Shown one piece after another: positions 10,022-20,590 of a DNA stretch of 64,000 nucleotides. A program made the position numbers and the translations under genes. The notes beneath the pieces were generated by a model. The model saw nothing but the letters and a program-made list of their open reading frames with translations. It ran no database searches and had not been told where the DNA came from. Each line of letters opens with the position of its first letter. Position 1 is the stretch's first letter. Where the stretch lies: contig JAOWBW010000281.1 of the NCBI GenBank assembly GCA_026119855.1, positions 992,001 through 1,056,000 on the forward strand, in the 5' to 3' direction. The stretch is from Campanula takesimana (lineage: Eukaryota > Streptophyta > Magnoliopsida > Asterales > Campanulaceae).

Positions 10022-10499
10022 TACTCCCTCCGTCCTATTTCAAATTGCAAATACTAGGTTGGCACAGGGACTAAGGGAAAAAGTGAAAAAAGTGATGTGT
10101 TGTGAGTGTTGATAGTTGAGTGAGAGAGAAAAAGTGGGGTAAATAATAGTTAGTGGGTTAGTGGATGTGAGTGTGCAAGTAGGTTAAAACTTACTACCTC
10201 CGTCCCAGCTCAATGTGCACACTTACCTTTTAAGTGGGTGTCGTTGATATGTGCACAATCCAAAAAAGGAAAGTTTTTTATTATTTTTATAATCTTCCAC
10301 TCATTCTCTTTCTTCCTCCCAACCACTCATTATTCTCCACTCATTCTCTTTCTTCCTCCCAACCACTCATTATTCTCCACTCACAATACTTTTGAATATA
10401 AATAATCTCTCATTAAATATTGTGCCAAACAGTAAAGGTGCATATTGAGTTGGGACGGAAGTAGTATCATTTTTTGATTTTGCAAGAAAAAAGGGAGTA
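10022..10499. mobile_element. Stowaway-like MITE split by another MITE
   Basis: Starts TACTCCCTCCGTCC with TATTTCAAATTGCAAA. After the inner element it ends with TTTTGCAAG and AAGGGAGTA. Confidence 0.7.
10192..10466. mobile_element. Stowaway-like MITE with two internal 41-bp tandem units
   Basis: Ends TACTACCTCCGTCCC and GGGACGGAAGTAGTA. Subterminal CAATGTGCACACTTACC pairs with its inverse. The interior has two tandem copies of a roughly 41-bp unit containing TTCCTCCCAACCACTCATT (about 10302-10381). Total 275 bp. Confidence 0.85.
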
Positions 10500-10869
10500 A
10501 GCCTAATATTTTAAAGAGGCCATTGTCACGAGGGGTGGTGATAGTGACAAGAAAAAAGGATTTATATTTTCAATAAAGAAAAAGCAAGAGCAAGATGATG
10601 CAGTTGGGGAGTGCACTTCCTTTTGACTTTTCTTAGTTTCTGATCATACAACTCTGTCACGTTTGACTTTTGCACCACTTTTCTCGAATTCGTGTAATTT
10701 AGAATTAGAGTTAATTTTTATTTTAATGTGCATTTGTAATGCCAATTTAATATTTTAAATTATGAAAATTTTGTTTTACATTAAAAGATGAAAAAATAGA
10801 TTTGTTGTATTTGTCTGCTTTAATATTGTCATGTACATGTTCTAACATTTGAAAGCGTCTCTTCTAATA

Positions 10870-11185
10870 TACTACCTCCGTCCCAACTCAATGCGCACGT
10901 TTACTGTTGGGCACAAGATTTAAGGAGAGAGTATTTATATTCAAAAGTATTGTGAGTGGAGAATAATGAGTGGTTGGGAGGAAGAAAGATAATGAGTGGA
11001 GAATAATGAGTGGTTGGGAGGAAGAAAGAGAATAAGTGGAGAATAATGAGTGGTTGGGAGGAAGAGAGAGGATGAGTGGAAGATTATAAAAGTAATAAAA
11101 AAACTTTCCTTTTTTGGATTGTGCACATATCAACGACACCCACTTAAAAGGTAAGTGTGCACATTGAGCTGGGACGGAGGTAGTA
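10870..11185. mobile_element. Stowaway-like MITE, inverted sister with three internal tandem units
   Basis: Same family as 10192-10466 in the opposite orientation. It has three copies of the roughly 41-bp unit (AATGAGTGGTTGGGAGGAAG) instead of two. It is 316 bp long, and the 41-bp difference equals one unit. Confidence 0.85.
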
Positions 11186-11705
11186 AAACTTATAAAACAT
11201 TCAAACCAACACTTAAAAACATTCAAGTAGACACTTTTAGCGGTAGTGTTAAGGATTGCGTTTGTCTGTTAACAACTGTCTTTTGTAGTGTTGAAAGGTG
11301 CATGTTGTAGTATTGAAAAATGTGTCGCTTACAATGTCAACAATCGTCAAATGAATTTTTATAAGTTTGAAATAAGTGCATGTCCTAGTATTAAAATAGG
11401 GCAAATTGCAATTTAGTTACATGAGTTTGTCGTCATGTTTCAATTGGTTATCCAATTTGTGTTCCTTACAATTTGGTTGCTGAATGATGTCTTTTTGTTG
11501 CAATCAGGTGTAATTTTGGTTAGCCCGTAAAAAATCTAACGAAAATTGATGAAAAAGGCAACAAGCTTCTTTCAAAATTTCAATGATCATCCCTGCAGTT
11601 TAAATTATCTCACTATGTCCCCTAGTTCTTCACGAATGTTTAAAAACTAACATAATTTGGCATTAATTTAACTCACCCTAATTTTCTTGCTCATTAAAAA
11701 AAATA

Positions 11706-11967
11706 TACTCCCTCTGTCCCTAAATGAGTGTCCAAATTTCATTTTAAGGGACACTGAAAATCTCAACTTTATGATCAATTTGGTAACAACGATTCATATA
11801 TAATCTTGTAATCTCATTTCCAAACCTTTACTTTTGCACGTATAAAAAAACCGGTGAAAAAAATTTCGAAAAAAAACGTTTAGGGAGAAAGTTATGTTAA
11901 AAAAAGACACTCATTTAGGGACAAAGATTTCTTAAAAATGGACACTCATTTAGGGACATAGGGAGTA
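11706..11967. mobile_element. Stowaway-like MITE inside the Mutator-like element
   Basis: Ends TACTCCCTCTGTCCC and GGGACATAGGGAGTA. Subterminal TAAATGAGTGTCC pairs with GGACACTCATTTA. Relatives lie at 23053-23310 and 52475-52715. Confidence 0.85.
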
Positions 11968-12660
11968 TATAAATTGATAAATATGGCATCTTTATCCATC
12001 CACCATAAAAACTCAATCTCAAGATACAAGAAAACCTTCCTAATCAATGGCAAAAAAAAAAATCTCAAAAGCTTTCAAACCCACTACCTACCATCCTCTC
12101 CCTCCCGAGAAACCCAAAAAGCACCGTTCAATGGCTGCCAGAATCTGAAAAGAGGGGAAGCCGTTCGTACAGTTCGCCGGAAAAGCGTGGAGATGAACAA
12201 GGAGGACAACCCGGCAATAAATCCACCCAAAGTTGTAAAAAAATTGTCAAAGTTAGGCTTAATCTCTCTCCCTCTCTCTCTCTTCTCAGTCCATCACCGC
12301 CGCCTCGCCACCGTTGCCTCTCCGACTTCAGCTTTCTCCTTCAAATCCGGCTGACTCGAAAAGTATTTCATGCGTCTTCATCATTTCCCCCCACCCTCTA
12401 TTTCTGCTCTCTCCCCCGAACTCACAAATTTTGCAAATCCAAGATCAATCATAAGGTCTTCTTCTAAATCTCTAGGCAAGCACCACCATATGCGATTTTG
12501 ATTTGAAGCCCCCAATATTATTACCCAGATTTATGATTTCCGATTTGAAAATGTCAAAAAATTAAAACCAAGAGGGGTGGGGTCGGAGATTGTGGGAAAA
12601 TAAGGTTGGGAACAATTTTGGGCTTGTCAACGTGAAGGGGAAGGGAAGAGATATTCATAT
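11968..12660. pseudogene. Possible captured gene fragment in a Mutator-like element (Pack-MULE cargo)
   Basis: This interior segment is less AT-rich than its surroundings and has gene-like composition: CT-rich stretches, short frames rich in Pro, Lys and Ser, and a 126-codon plus-strand frame (11974-12354). A second frame starting near 12047 reads about 34 residues to a stop and then continues in register with basic residues, which would fit a decayed exon. I do not recognise the parent gene or its strand. Calling it captured host DNA is an inference from position and composition. Confidence 0.4.
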
Positions 12661-13175
12661 TTGGGATTAAAAAAATAAATAAAAAAAAAATATCTTTAAA
12701 AATGGCATATTTCCTATTTTACACCTTAACAACAAAAGATCCAATTTAAAACAAGGATTTCTTTTCTCCTTCTGTTAGTTTTTTAACATTCGTTAAGAAC
12801 TAGTGGACATAGTGGGATAATTTAAACTGCAGGGATGATCATTGCAACTTTCAAAAAAGCTTGTTGCGTTTTTCATCCATTTTTCGTTAGATTTTTGACG
12901 GGCTAACCAAAATTACACCTGATTGCAACAAATAAACATATTCAACAACCAAATTGTAACAAACAAAAATTGGATAACCAACTGAAACATGATGACAAAC
13001 TCAGATAACTAAATTGCAATTTACCCATTAAAATATGTCTGTTGTAGTATTGAAAATGCCTCTTACAATTTGAAAAAAAAAATGCATGTTGAGTTTTTAT
13101 ATGTTCCGGTTATTTACACAGATGTCACTGCGCATTGTAAAATACGTTTGTAGTTATATACATGTGCATTAAATG

Positions 13176-13178
<3 letters not shown>

Positions 13179-13222
<44 letters not shown>
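13179..13222. repeat. (AT)n microsatellite, left of a virus-like fragment
   Basis: Uninterrupted AT dinucleotides directly abutting the fragment at 13223. Confidence 0.95.
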
Positions 13223-13225
<3 letters not shown>

Positions 13226-13850
13226 TTTCTACTTTATGTAATAATTCTTTTGCTTCTAATATTTGTCTAGGTTTCGAATTTTCTAATAAATAACTAATCT
13301 GTTGAAACTCTTGTTTAGTGGGTGTATTCTTATGAATTTCTCTTAATTCTACAAGAATTTGGTTATTTAAATGCTTAATATAATCTAAATTTTCAGTTAA
13401 GCAAAAGAATTATTACATGAAGTAGAAAAATAAGTTTTTAATTTAGAACAAGTTATTACTACAGTTAAAGGAATAGTCGAAAGTTAAACTGGACTCTAAA
13501 GAATATTTACAGGCTTTAGGAGAAGCTAAAAAATATAAACCCGACAATAATAACGAAGAAGTTACTGGTTATACATCCTACAGTGGAACAAGTAAATCTG
13601 ATAAAACATATCCTAGTTTATTTAACTTTATTATAAGTTTATTGTTACAAATTATTGACAAATTAAATAGAATATTAGACATAGTTAATAAACCACAAAC
13701 AAGTACTCGTACTCAAACTTTAGACAATGAGTTAGATAAAATAATTAGTGGAATTAATAAATTAAGTCTAGGAGAAGAAGTTAAAATTAAAAGAAAACCT
13801 ATACCATATTCACATTGGGTACCAAGAAAATGATAATCAACAGGATAGAA

Positions 13851-13854
<4 letters not shown>
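13223..13854. pseudogene. Probable endogenous pararetrovirus fragment, rearranged
   Basis: The right part (about 13480-13833, plus strand) holds an open reading register longer than 110 codons, ending in a stop at 13831-13833. It is rich in Lys, Asn and Ile, with strong TTA/AAA codon bias unlike the host genes. The left part (13224 to about 13400) reads open on the opposite strand. A 29-bp segment occurs inverted at both 13225-13253 and 13401-13430, showing an inversion or head-to-head joining. Stops also break the plus-strand register near 13430 and 13482. The fragment is bounded on both sides by (AT)n tracts, a known integration context for caulimovirid-derived sequences in plants. The viral assignment is an inference; no reverse transcriptase, movement or coat domain is present. 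It is broken and far too short to be functional. Confidence 0.5.

Positions 13855-13919
<65 letters not shown>
13855..13919. repeat. (AT)n microsatellite, right of the virus-like fragment
   Basis: About 32 AT dinucleotides directly following the fragment. Confidence 0.95.
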
Positions 13920-13921
<2 letters not shown>

Positions 13922-13981
13922 ATTTTGAAACGGAAGAAGTATATATAAATGTAGACATTCAATTTGCAATTAAAAAATAAT

Positions 13982-14890
13982 GGGCCAGTCTCCTGTACAC
14001 CCGCCGCATGGCGTGCGGCGGGCCGGCGACCTTTTCAATTTTTTTTTATTTTTTTTTAATGCCGTTTTATTTTTCAACTCTAGCTTTTTTTTTCCCTCCC
14101 AACAAAAGTAACACTTATTATGAAGAAATGTAACACTTTTTTTTTTCAAATGGAACACTTTTTTTCCTTCCAAATGTACAACAATTTTGCTGTAATAGAT
14201 TAAAGATAACATAAAGATTGACAACTACACTAATGTCACACTCTTTTAAAAGGAATGTAACACTCTTTTTTTCAAATGTAACACTTTTTTCTCCCAAAAT
14301 TAACATAGGATTGACAACTAAACTAATGTTACATTTCATAAAAAATGAGTGTAACATTTTTTTTCTCAATTGTATCAGTTTATATTCTTAAATGTAACAT
14401 TATATCTGAAATGCAACAATTTTTTATTGAGAAAGTAACAATTGAAATGCAAAACCATTTTTTTTTTGTAAAATTGTTGTTACCTTTCACAGTAAAAAGT
14501 GTTACTTTTTGAAGATGAAAGTGTTACTTGTACCAGAACAGAGTGTTACATCTTAGCTGATGAGCAACTCAAACTTTTTGCGTGTAAAAAAAATATATTT
14601 AAAAAATAAAATCAAACCATATCATGACCTATATAGTTTTCTTCGTCTCGTCGAGACGAACACAACGGTATTTTTATTTTATTTTTCTGAGTTATAAATA
14701 CCAAGATATAGCATTTTAAAGTTTTTGGTTTTTTTTTTTAAGGAGTACACGTGGCAGCGCGCGACTGAGTGAACTAGCGAGTGGCCCACAACACGCCACG
14801 TGTCGCTCAGTGGCTGGATGAAAGACGGGCCGGCCGGGTCGGGTCGCCGGGTTTGCCCGCCGCACGGCTGTGCGGCCGTTGTATTGAAGA
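13982..14890. mobile_element. Unclassified element with GC-rich hairpins at both ends
   Basis: Near the left end (13998-14030) lies CCCGCCGCATGGCGTGCGGC followed by GGGCCGGCGACC. Near the right end (14841-14878) lies an imperfect inverse, GGTCGCCGGG then CCCGCCGCACGGC. Each GC-rich block is also a hairpin in itself. The AT-rich interior repeats GTAACACTTTTT and its inverse AAAGTGTTAC many times (14100-14560). It looks like a non-autonomous transposon, but I found no target duplication and cannot assign a class. Confidence 0.5.
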
Positions 14891-15265
14891 ATTTGTCAAA
14901 AATAATAATAATCTCAATTTGAGACAAAGGTAAGTAGTGCTTTCGTTGTTGATGAGTGCTGCAATGTATAATAAATAAATGGTAGAGAATAGAGATGTTG
15001 TCACTATATAATTTAATTATTCACTACATTTATTAATGGATTTTTGAATTACACAATTTCATGCCATAATTGTCATCCAAGTCCCCTTTAAATATTTTAT
15101 TTAATTATTTTTTTCTTGTTATAAAATTTCATCCATTTTTTATATTTTTAACATCTCAAATAATATTTGCATCCATACTAATAAAAATATTTTTTTTGGT
15201 CCTTTAAATAATTATTTTCAATCACACTAATAAAAGTTTGTTAAAAAATCATACTAATAAAAGTC

Positions 15266-15524
15266 TACTCCCTCCGTCCCATAACAATGGGCACACTTTG
15301 ACTTTTTTGGTCAACTGAGTCAATCTTTGACCATAATTTTATGAATATCTAAATATCTCTATGAAATTCTAAAATTTGTTATTGTTTTACTATTAGAAAT
15401 ACTATCATTAACTATTTTTAGAATTGTATATAGATATCTATATATTCATAAAATTATGATCAAAGATTGACCCAATTGACAAAAAAAATCAAAATGTGCC
15501 CATTGTTATGGGACGGAGGGAGTA
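15266..15524. mobile_element. Stowaway-like MITE, AACAATGGGCAC family
   Basis: Ends TACTCCCTCCGTCCC and GGGACGGAGGGAGTA. Subterminal ATAACAATGGGCACA pairs with its inverse. Sister copy at 55390-55648. Confidence 0.9.
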
Positions 15525-16115
15525 TTAAGTTATAAATTTTATTTACTTTTCAAATAATTATATCACTGATACTAATAAAAGTAAAATAAATTTTTAGTTT
15601 TTTTGGTCTTTTCAAATTATTTTTTTTAATCACACAAAAACATAAAATAAATTTTAATATACTAATTTTATCTTAAAATAAATATTTAATTTTTTTTAAA
15701 AAAATGGTCCAGAATACTGAATATCTGTTGTGAAAAAGTGTCCCTAGATGTACGTAAAAATCCAAGACTTATTTGGATTTTTTTTTTTTGACGCTACCAT
15801 TTTGAGTGGTTAAAATGGGACAAGATTTTTAAAAAGCTCCGCTCAAAAACTCTCAACTGAGACACGCTTAATCAACAAAAAGCTAGTTTTTTTCAATCCT
15901 TTTAGACGCACCGCTTTAACAATAGACATTAACTGGAAAAAATTGCAATGTCAAAAGAGATAGAGGCAAACGAGATAGAGGGAGCATATAATTAGTTTAT
16001 CTGTGTTGCCTTTTTAGATCAACAAAATATTTGATCAATAAACAAAAGATAAATAAAAAACTTGGCTGAAACTGAACGGAACAATTTGATGCAGAACAAT
16101 TAACTTTCCTTGAAA

Positions 16116-16298
16116 TACTCCCACCGTCCCAAAATAATCTTCGCGTTTGACTATTCAAACTTTTTTTTAAGGATATGAACACTTATTTCATATTTCACTA
16201 GCCATGCTTTGTTTAAGCCTAAAATGTAAAAATGTAAAGAAGTTTTTGGGACAATGAGAAATGGCAAATAAGAAGATCATTTTGGGACGGAGGGAGTA
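16116..16298. mobile_element. Stowaway-like MITE, AAAATAATCTTC family
   Basis: Ends TACTCCCACCGTCCC and GGGACGGAGGGAGTA. Same family as 34928-35120, 55022-55192 and 59388-59570, but in reverse orientation. Confidence 0.85.
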
Positions 16299-17048
16299 TA
16301 AGTAGCTCGACATTTTGATGTTTGACTCAAAATCTGACAAAAAAAAAAAAAAAAAAGGCGCGGCGTAATTTACATTTCCTTGAATACATCAAAGAATCGA
16401 ATAAATATCACAACCCATCGATCGATGATGAAATGCATACACGAGGCAACAAATATAGTAGTAACACACCGTGAAGAACACATGAATCTGTACAAGTTTC
16501 TTCCATGGGGAAGAAACAAGACTGACAACTTTGATGATGAGGGATCTGGACATCCTAATACAACAAGTATCGCATATATCTAACGCAAGAATTCATAAAG
16601 CCGATCTATAAAAGGCCCCTTTTGGTCCAGCTTAAATATGTGCTTTTTACCGACTCGCTTACTGTTATTAGTCAGCGAAACAACTGAAAAGGCTCGTATT
16701 TGACCTGTACCAATGGGCCTAAATTACCTAAAGGGCGTACGAACGAAGAACGAATTTGTTGTTTCCATATCTTTTGAGCTTGAAGAGGTTATTGTCATAA
16801 CGCTTCGAAATCCATTTCCTACAAACATCAATGAGCTCAAACGTATTAACATGTATTCATTTCTGCAATTTTTTCCCACTTACAGAAACAGTGGTCGAAC
16901 CAGACTTTTTTGAAAGGAGGGGGGGGGGGTAGTTATTTTTTTTTTTTTGATTGAATGGCAGCAAGAAACATTATTTCCCCCAAATCCTGACTTTTAAAAC
17001 AAATGGGGGAAATTGCCCTCATTAGCCATAGAAAGAGCAAGAAAATGC

Positions 17049-18497
17049 TCAGTGTGATGTGAAGTTAAGATTTAGGTACGAGGTGAAAACCTGATTACAA
17101 ATGGGGCAGGTGTCGCTTCGTTCCATCCACTCAAGAATGCACGAAAGGTGAAATTGATGGTTGCATTTCGTAGTAATTCTTGGATTGTCTGCATCATAAT
17201 CTGCAAATTACGTTTCAAAAGTAGTTATTTGACAATGTTTAGCTTTGAAAACATGGAAACGATATACTCCCTCCGTCCCATAACAAACGACCCATTTCAT
17301 TTTAGGAACGGGAATTAAGGAAAAGTGTTTTTAAAAGTAGGTGTTGTGAATATGAATGAGAGAGAAAGTGTGGTATAAGGAATAGTGAGTGAAAACTCGT
17401 GTGAGTATGGCAAGTGGGTCTCATTAATAAAGTATGGAGTATATGTGTACATATATGTGTCTGTCTAGAAAAGTCAATCGAATGGGTTTTACCTTCAAGG
17501 CAAGTAGGGCAAACGTCCTCTTCTTCTGTCGTTAACACATTAGAAAACTTTGATTTTTGAAATTCAATCCCAACTTTTTTAGGGGAGGCGAGAAAAGATC
17601 CATCCTCAGGTTTGCAATCCAATGTTTTGAGGTTCAAACGAGCAATTTTTTCAAAACCGCTCCCGCCACAAGTATGTCCGATGGATTCATTATCTGCTGA
17701 TCGAGGGCTACCCAAAACAACATCAAATGGGATGGGAGTTGGAGGAGACCGATAAGTATCGGGGATAGACGTATCGAGATCTAAGTCAATCAGTACTCTG
17801 GTGCTGAGTTGACTATCGTGAGAAGTCAATGATTCGTGCTCTTCCAAAGCGGGTGGGCACTGTAGATGGCGTAAGAAGGTTAGACACAACTATTTACTTG
17901 CAACAATTATTGCGAACTCCCTCCGTCCAGGAAAGATAGTCTCACTTTGACTTTTATGGTCAATTCAATCGAATTTGACCATAATTCTAAGAATATACTA
18001 ATGGTGAATCAATAGTGATATATCAGAATTGCATAGGGATAAATAGATGTTCATAAAAATATGGTCAAAGTTTAATTGAGTTGACCATAAAATTCAAAGT
18101 AGGACTATATTTCCGGGGCGGAGGGAGTATAAAATAAATTAAGAGCAATTCACACCACTCCCAAATTCTTGCAATTAATTGACGTATGAGTTGGTACTAG
18201 AAAATTATACTCAAATCATATAAAAAATATTACGATGGCATCCTAGATGTTGACCCACGAAGATGGATCAAACTACATCAAAGAGCTTATAGACAGTTAA
18301 CTGATTCTTATCTAAAGTACAAAGGATTAAAACTGATAAAAAAAGAAATACAAAGGTGGTTACAACCGAAGCCTAAGCAAAGTACGACGGTTAAAAATGT
18401 CGATAGGCCGGAAATTAAGAGCGAAAATACTGACATAATAATACACAGGCGTTCCATGGAGCTGATATCTTCTTGATGAAGAACAGCACCCTCCCAT
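17049..18497 (-). CDS. RING-H2 E3 ubiquitin ligase, RHB1A-like
   Basis: Three coding exons on the minus strand: 18435-18497, 17493-17859 and 17049-17200, giving 193 residues with consistent phases and GT-AG introns. The protein starts MGGCC, so Gly2 and Cys4/Cys5 suggest myristoylation and palmitoylation at a membrane. A Pro/Ser-rich middle follows. The C-terminal RING-H2 finger has Cys138 and Cys141, Cys156, His158, His161, Cys164, Cys175 and Cys178 in the C3H2C3 order, with the ILEWMERSDTCP stretch characteristic of the RHB1A group. It should act as an E3 with an E2 enzyme; the substrate is unknown. Intron 1 contains the MITE at 17915-18129 and intron 2 the MITE at 17265-17441, so MITEs make up much of both introns. 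A stop just upstream of exon 2 forces use of the splice acceptor at 17860. The exact C-terminus beyond the RING is the least certain part. Confidence 0.92.
17265..17441. mobile_element. Stowaway-like MITE in intron 2 of the RHB1A-like gene
   Basis: Left end TACTCCCTCCGTCCC with ATAACAAACGACCCA. The right end is decayed (TATGGAGTA). Confidence 0.75.
17915..18129. mobile_element. Stowaway-like MITE in intron 1 of the RHB1A-like gene
   Basis: Ends CTCCCTCCGTCC and GGGGCGGAGGGAGTA. Subterminal TAGTCTCACTTTGAC pairs with its inverse, and TTGACCATA occurs in inverted pairs. Confidence 0.85.
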
Positions 18498-20200
18498 CCT
18501 TGGCAGCTATGCTGTTAAAACACAGATGGAAATATAACTACATAAGAATCAGTTAACTCACGAACTGCTTTCAACAATTTGCAAAAAATAAATAAAATAC
18601 AGCCTTCTCGGACGATTTTACCCTTAAACCAAGTTCATAAGAAATCCACCTCATTGATGTATTTTAACAATCAGGAAAAGAAAATGTCTAAAAAACCTCA
18701 TGATTGTTACGTACAAACCACAAACTTCAGTTAACCAGAAGTAATGCAAACAGCTTGAGAAGGATTGAAAGTGATATAAAATGGATTTAGCTAGAAGTAG
18801 AGAAATATTAATATTAGAACGACAATGACTAATACAGGGAGAAAGAAATCTAATTTAATAGAACCGTCCACATGACAATTCACAAGGAAAACGTAAAATA
18901 ACAACCTATACACAATTATAGAACAATATTCCTAGCAGAAATCTTACCTCACTCATATAAGAACAGGATACTAACATTACACTCCCTCCATCCCAAAAAG
19001 AATGTCCGAAAACATAAAAGACAATGACATATTCAACAAAAGGGCGGTGCTTGATAACATAAAAGACAATGACGTATTCAAGAAACTCAAAACTCAAACA
19101 GAATTACCTAACTCTGTATCACAGTTAATGAAGAGGAAATAAACCTAACTTCAAGAAGCCGTCCACAAATATTAACCATCACTCACTTGCACAAACAAAT
19201 GTATAAACATATTTGCCAAAGAGCATTTCTCTATTCCGATATAAGCTAATCTTTACAAGGTAAAACAACCTTAAAACACTTAACCGAAACAACAATCGAA
19301 TACTAAAATTAAACAAAGCCCCTGCCTACAGATCATGGAAAAGCTACACATCATAGAGATAATATTAACAATGATACAGAGCCGCGAGAAAAATAACTGA
19401 AAAATCAAGAAAATCAGAATCTCAAACCAAATTTCCTAAATTTTTAACTACCAAGAATTCATCCGATACAACATCTCATATAAGCAAACAAACACAGAAA
19501 TCTTCACAGATACACACAAGAACTTAAAGATAAAACATGTTCTAGCAATCTTTACACACACAATGACACAAACACAAACCTTACAAAGAAACACATATAT
19601 TTACAATCTTTACACACCCACCCACCTCACATAGCAAACATAAATTTACAATCTTTATATTAAACACACACACACACACACACCTCTCACAAACCAAACA
19701 TAAATTTGCAATCTTTACACCCAACTCAAACATACCCCCCCCCCCAACACACACACACACACACACATGTACCTGCAAAGTAATCACAAAGCAAATTTCG
19801 CACACACTTGCATCAAAATTTCAATAGCATACTTACTTCACAAATTAAACATAAATAAACAATCTTCAATCATCCACACACACACACACGCCTCATACTT
19901 ACCCAAGAACTCTTCACTCTCTTTTTAATACAAATAAGAATCTTTAAACACAAAAACACACATACTTACACAAGAACTCTTCACTCTCTTTCTGAATCTG
20001 TCTGTGCCCAATTTAGGGTTTCTGATGAGTTGGGGAGTGAGAGGAGAGAGAGAGAGAGAGAGAGAAGGGGAATGGGGAAGGGTTTTGGTTCTACTAGTTT
20101 AGGAACTACTTTTAGATGGAGTTTCCTCTTTCTTCTCTCACTCTGTGTGGGAGGGGTGTGGGGACACAAAAGGGATAAAAAGAAGGATTGAGAGAAAACA
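18498..20200 (-). promoter_or_regulatory. Spliced 5' leader of the RHB1A-like gene
   Basis: Immediately upstream of the ATG is a 14-nt untranslated exon piece (18498-18511) preceded by a good acceptor (TTTTAACAG). About 1.46 kb further upstream, a CT-rich leader (about 19970-20200, with a GA tract at 20046-20063 on the plus strand) ends at a donor GTAAGTATG (complement of 19961-19969). This suggests a long 5'UTR intron (18512-19969). The donor region is duplicated (see findings). The leader's 5' limit is approximate. A partial Stowaway-like left end lies near 18983. Confidence 0.6.
19590..19900. repeat. CA-rich imperfect tandem repeats in the 5'UTR intron
   Basis: Three to four imperfect units of roughly 70-80 bp share AAACATAAATTTACAATCTT. 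They alternate with (CA)n tracts (about 19660-19682, 19749-19767, 19875-19888) and a C-run near 19735. Confidence 0.75.
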
Positions 20201-20395
20201 AAAAAGAGGGAAACTCTGATTAAGGGCAGGGATTTTGATTGGGACCCACAATTAGATTAATCACACCACGTAAAGCACAATTATTTAGGATATGAAAAAA
20301 ATAAGCTGTGTCTTATTGGTTCACTGTTGAATGATGGCTATGGCGTTAGGCCGCCCAATAGGGCCGAATGGAGTTGCTGGTCTACCGTTGGATGA

Positions 20396-20538
20396 TACTC
20401 CCTCCGTCCCGAGTAAAAAATTTCCTAAAAATGCGTCTTATTTTAAGAGTCAAAATCTTAAACTGGAAAGTGGATCTCACATGTCATACTCACAATAATT
20501 ATCCACTAACTCTTCTCTACCCCATTTTCTCCAGTAAT
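20396..20538. mobile_element. Stowaway-like MITE, left half only
   Basis: Starts TACTCCCTCCGTCCC followed by the TTTAAGAGTCAAAATC family interior. It stops where the next MITE begins at 20539. Confidence 0.7.
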
Positions 20539-20590
20539 TACTTTCTCCCCGTCTCAAATCAATCGCTACTTATTTTTGTTTCAAGCGTCT

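Larger units (their letters stand above)
11399..13026. mobile_element. Mutator-like element with long inverted repeats and captured-looking interior
   Basis: Terminal inverted repeats of about 270 bp begin GGGCAAATTGCAATTTAG (left) and GGGTAAATTGCAATTTAG (right, inverse). Identical 9-bp flanks ATTAAAATA at 11390-11398 and 13027-13035 are the target length of Mutator elements. No transposase is present. The interior holds a Stowaway MITE (11706-11967) and a distinct less AT-rich segment (about 11968-12660). Confidence 0.9.
14891..17048. other. Intergenic, no host gene recognised apart from two MITEs
   Basis: AT-rich DNA with the MITEs at 15266-15524 and 16116-16298. The stretch 16360-16920 is less AT-rich and has short frames of 66-67 codons that match nothing I know. 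Part of it may be the 3' untranslated region of the RING gene, which ends at 17049. Confidence 0.5.

Noticed and set aside
10302..11126. Short direct repeats that might suggest a CRISPR array
   Set aside because: Units are tandem without unique spacers and lie inside MITEs; this is plant nuclear DNA.
16380..16913. Two plus-strand frames of 66-67 codons
   Set aside because: Too short and unmatched; they may be untranslated sequence of the neighbouring minus-strand RING gene.
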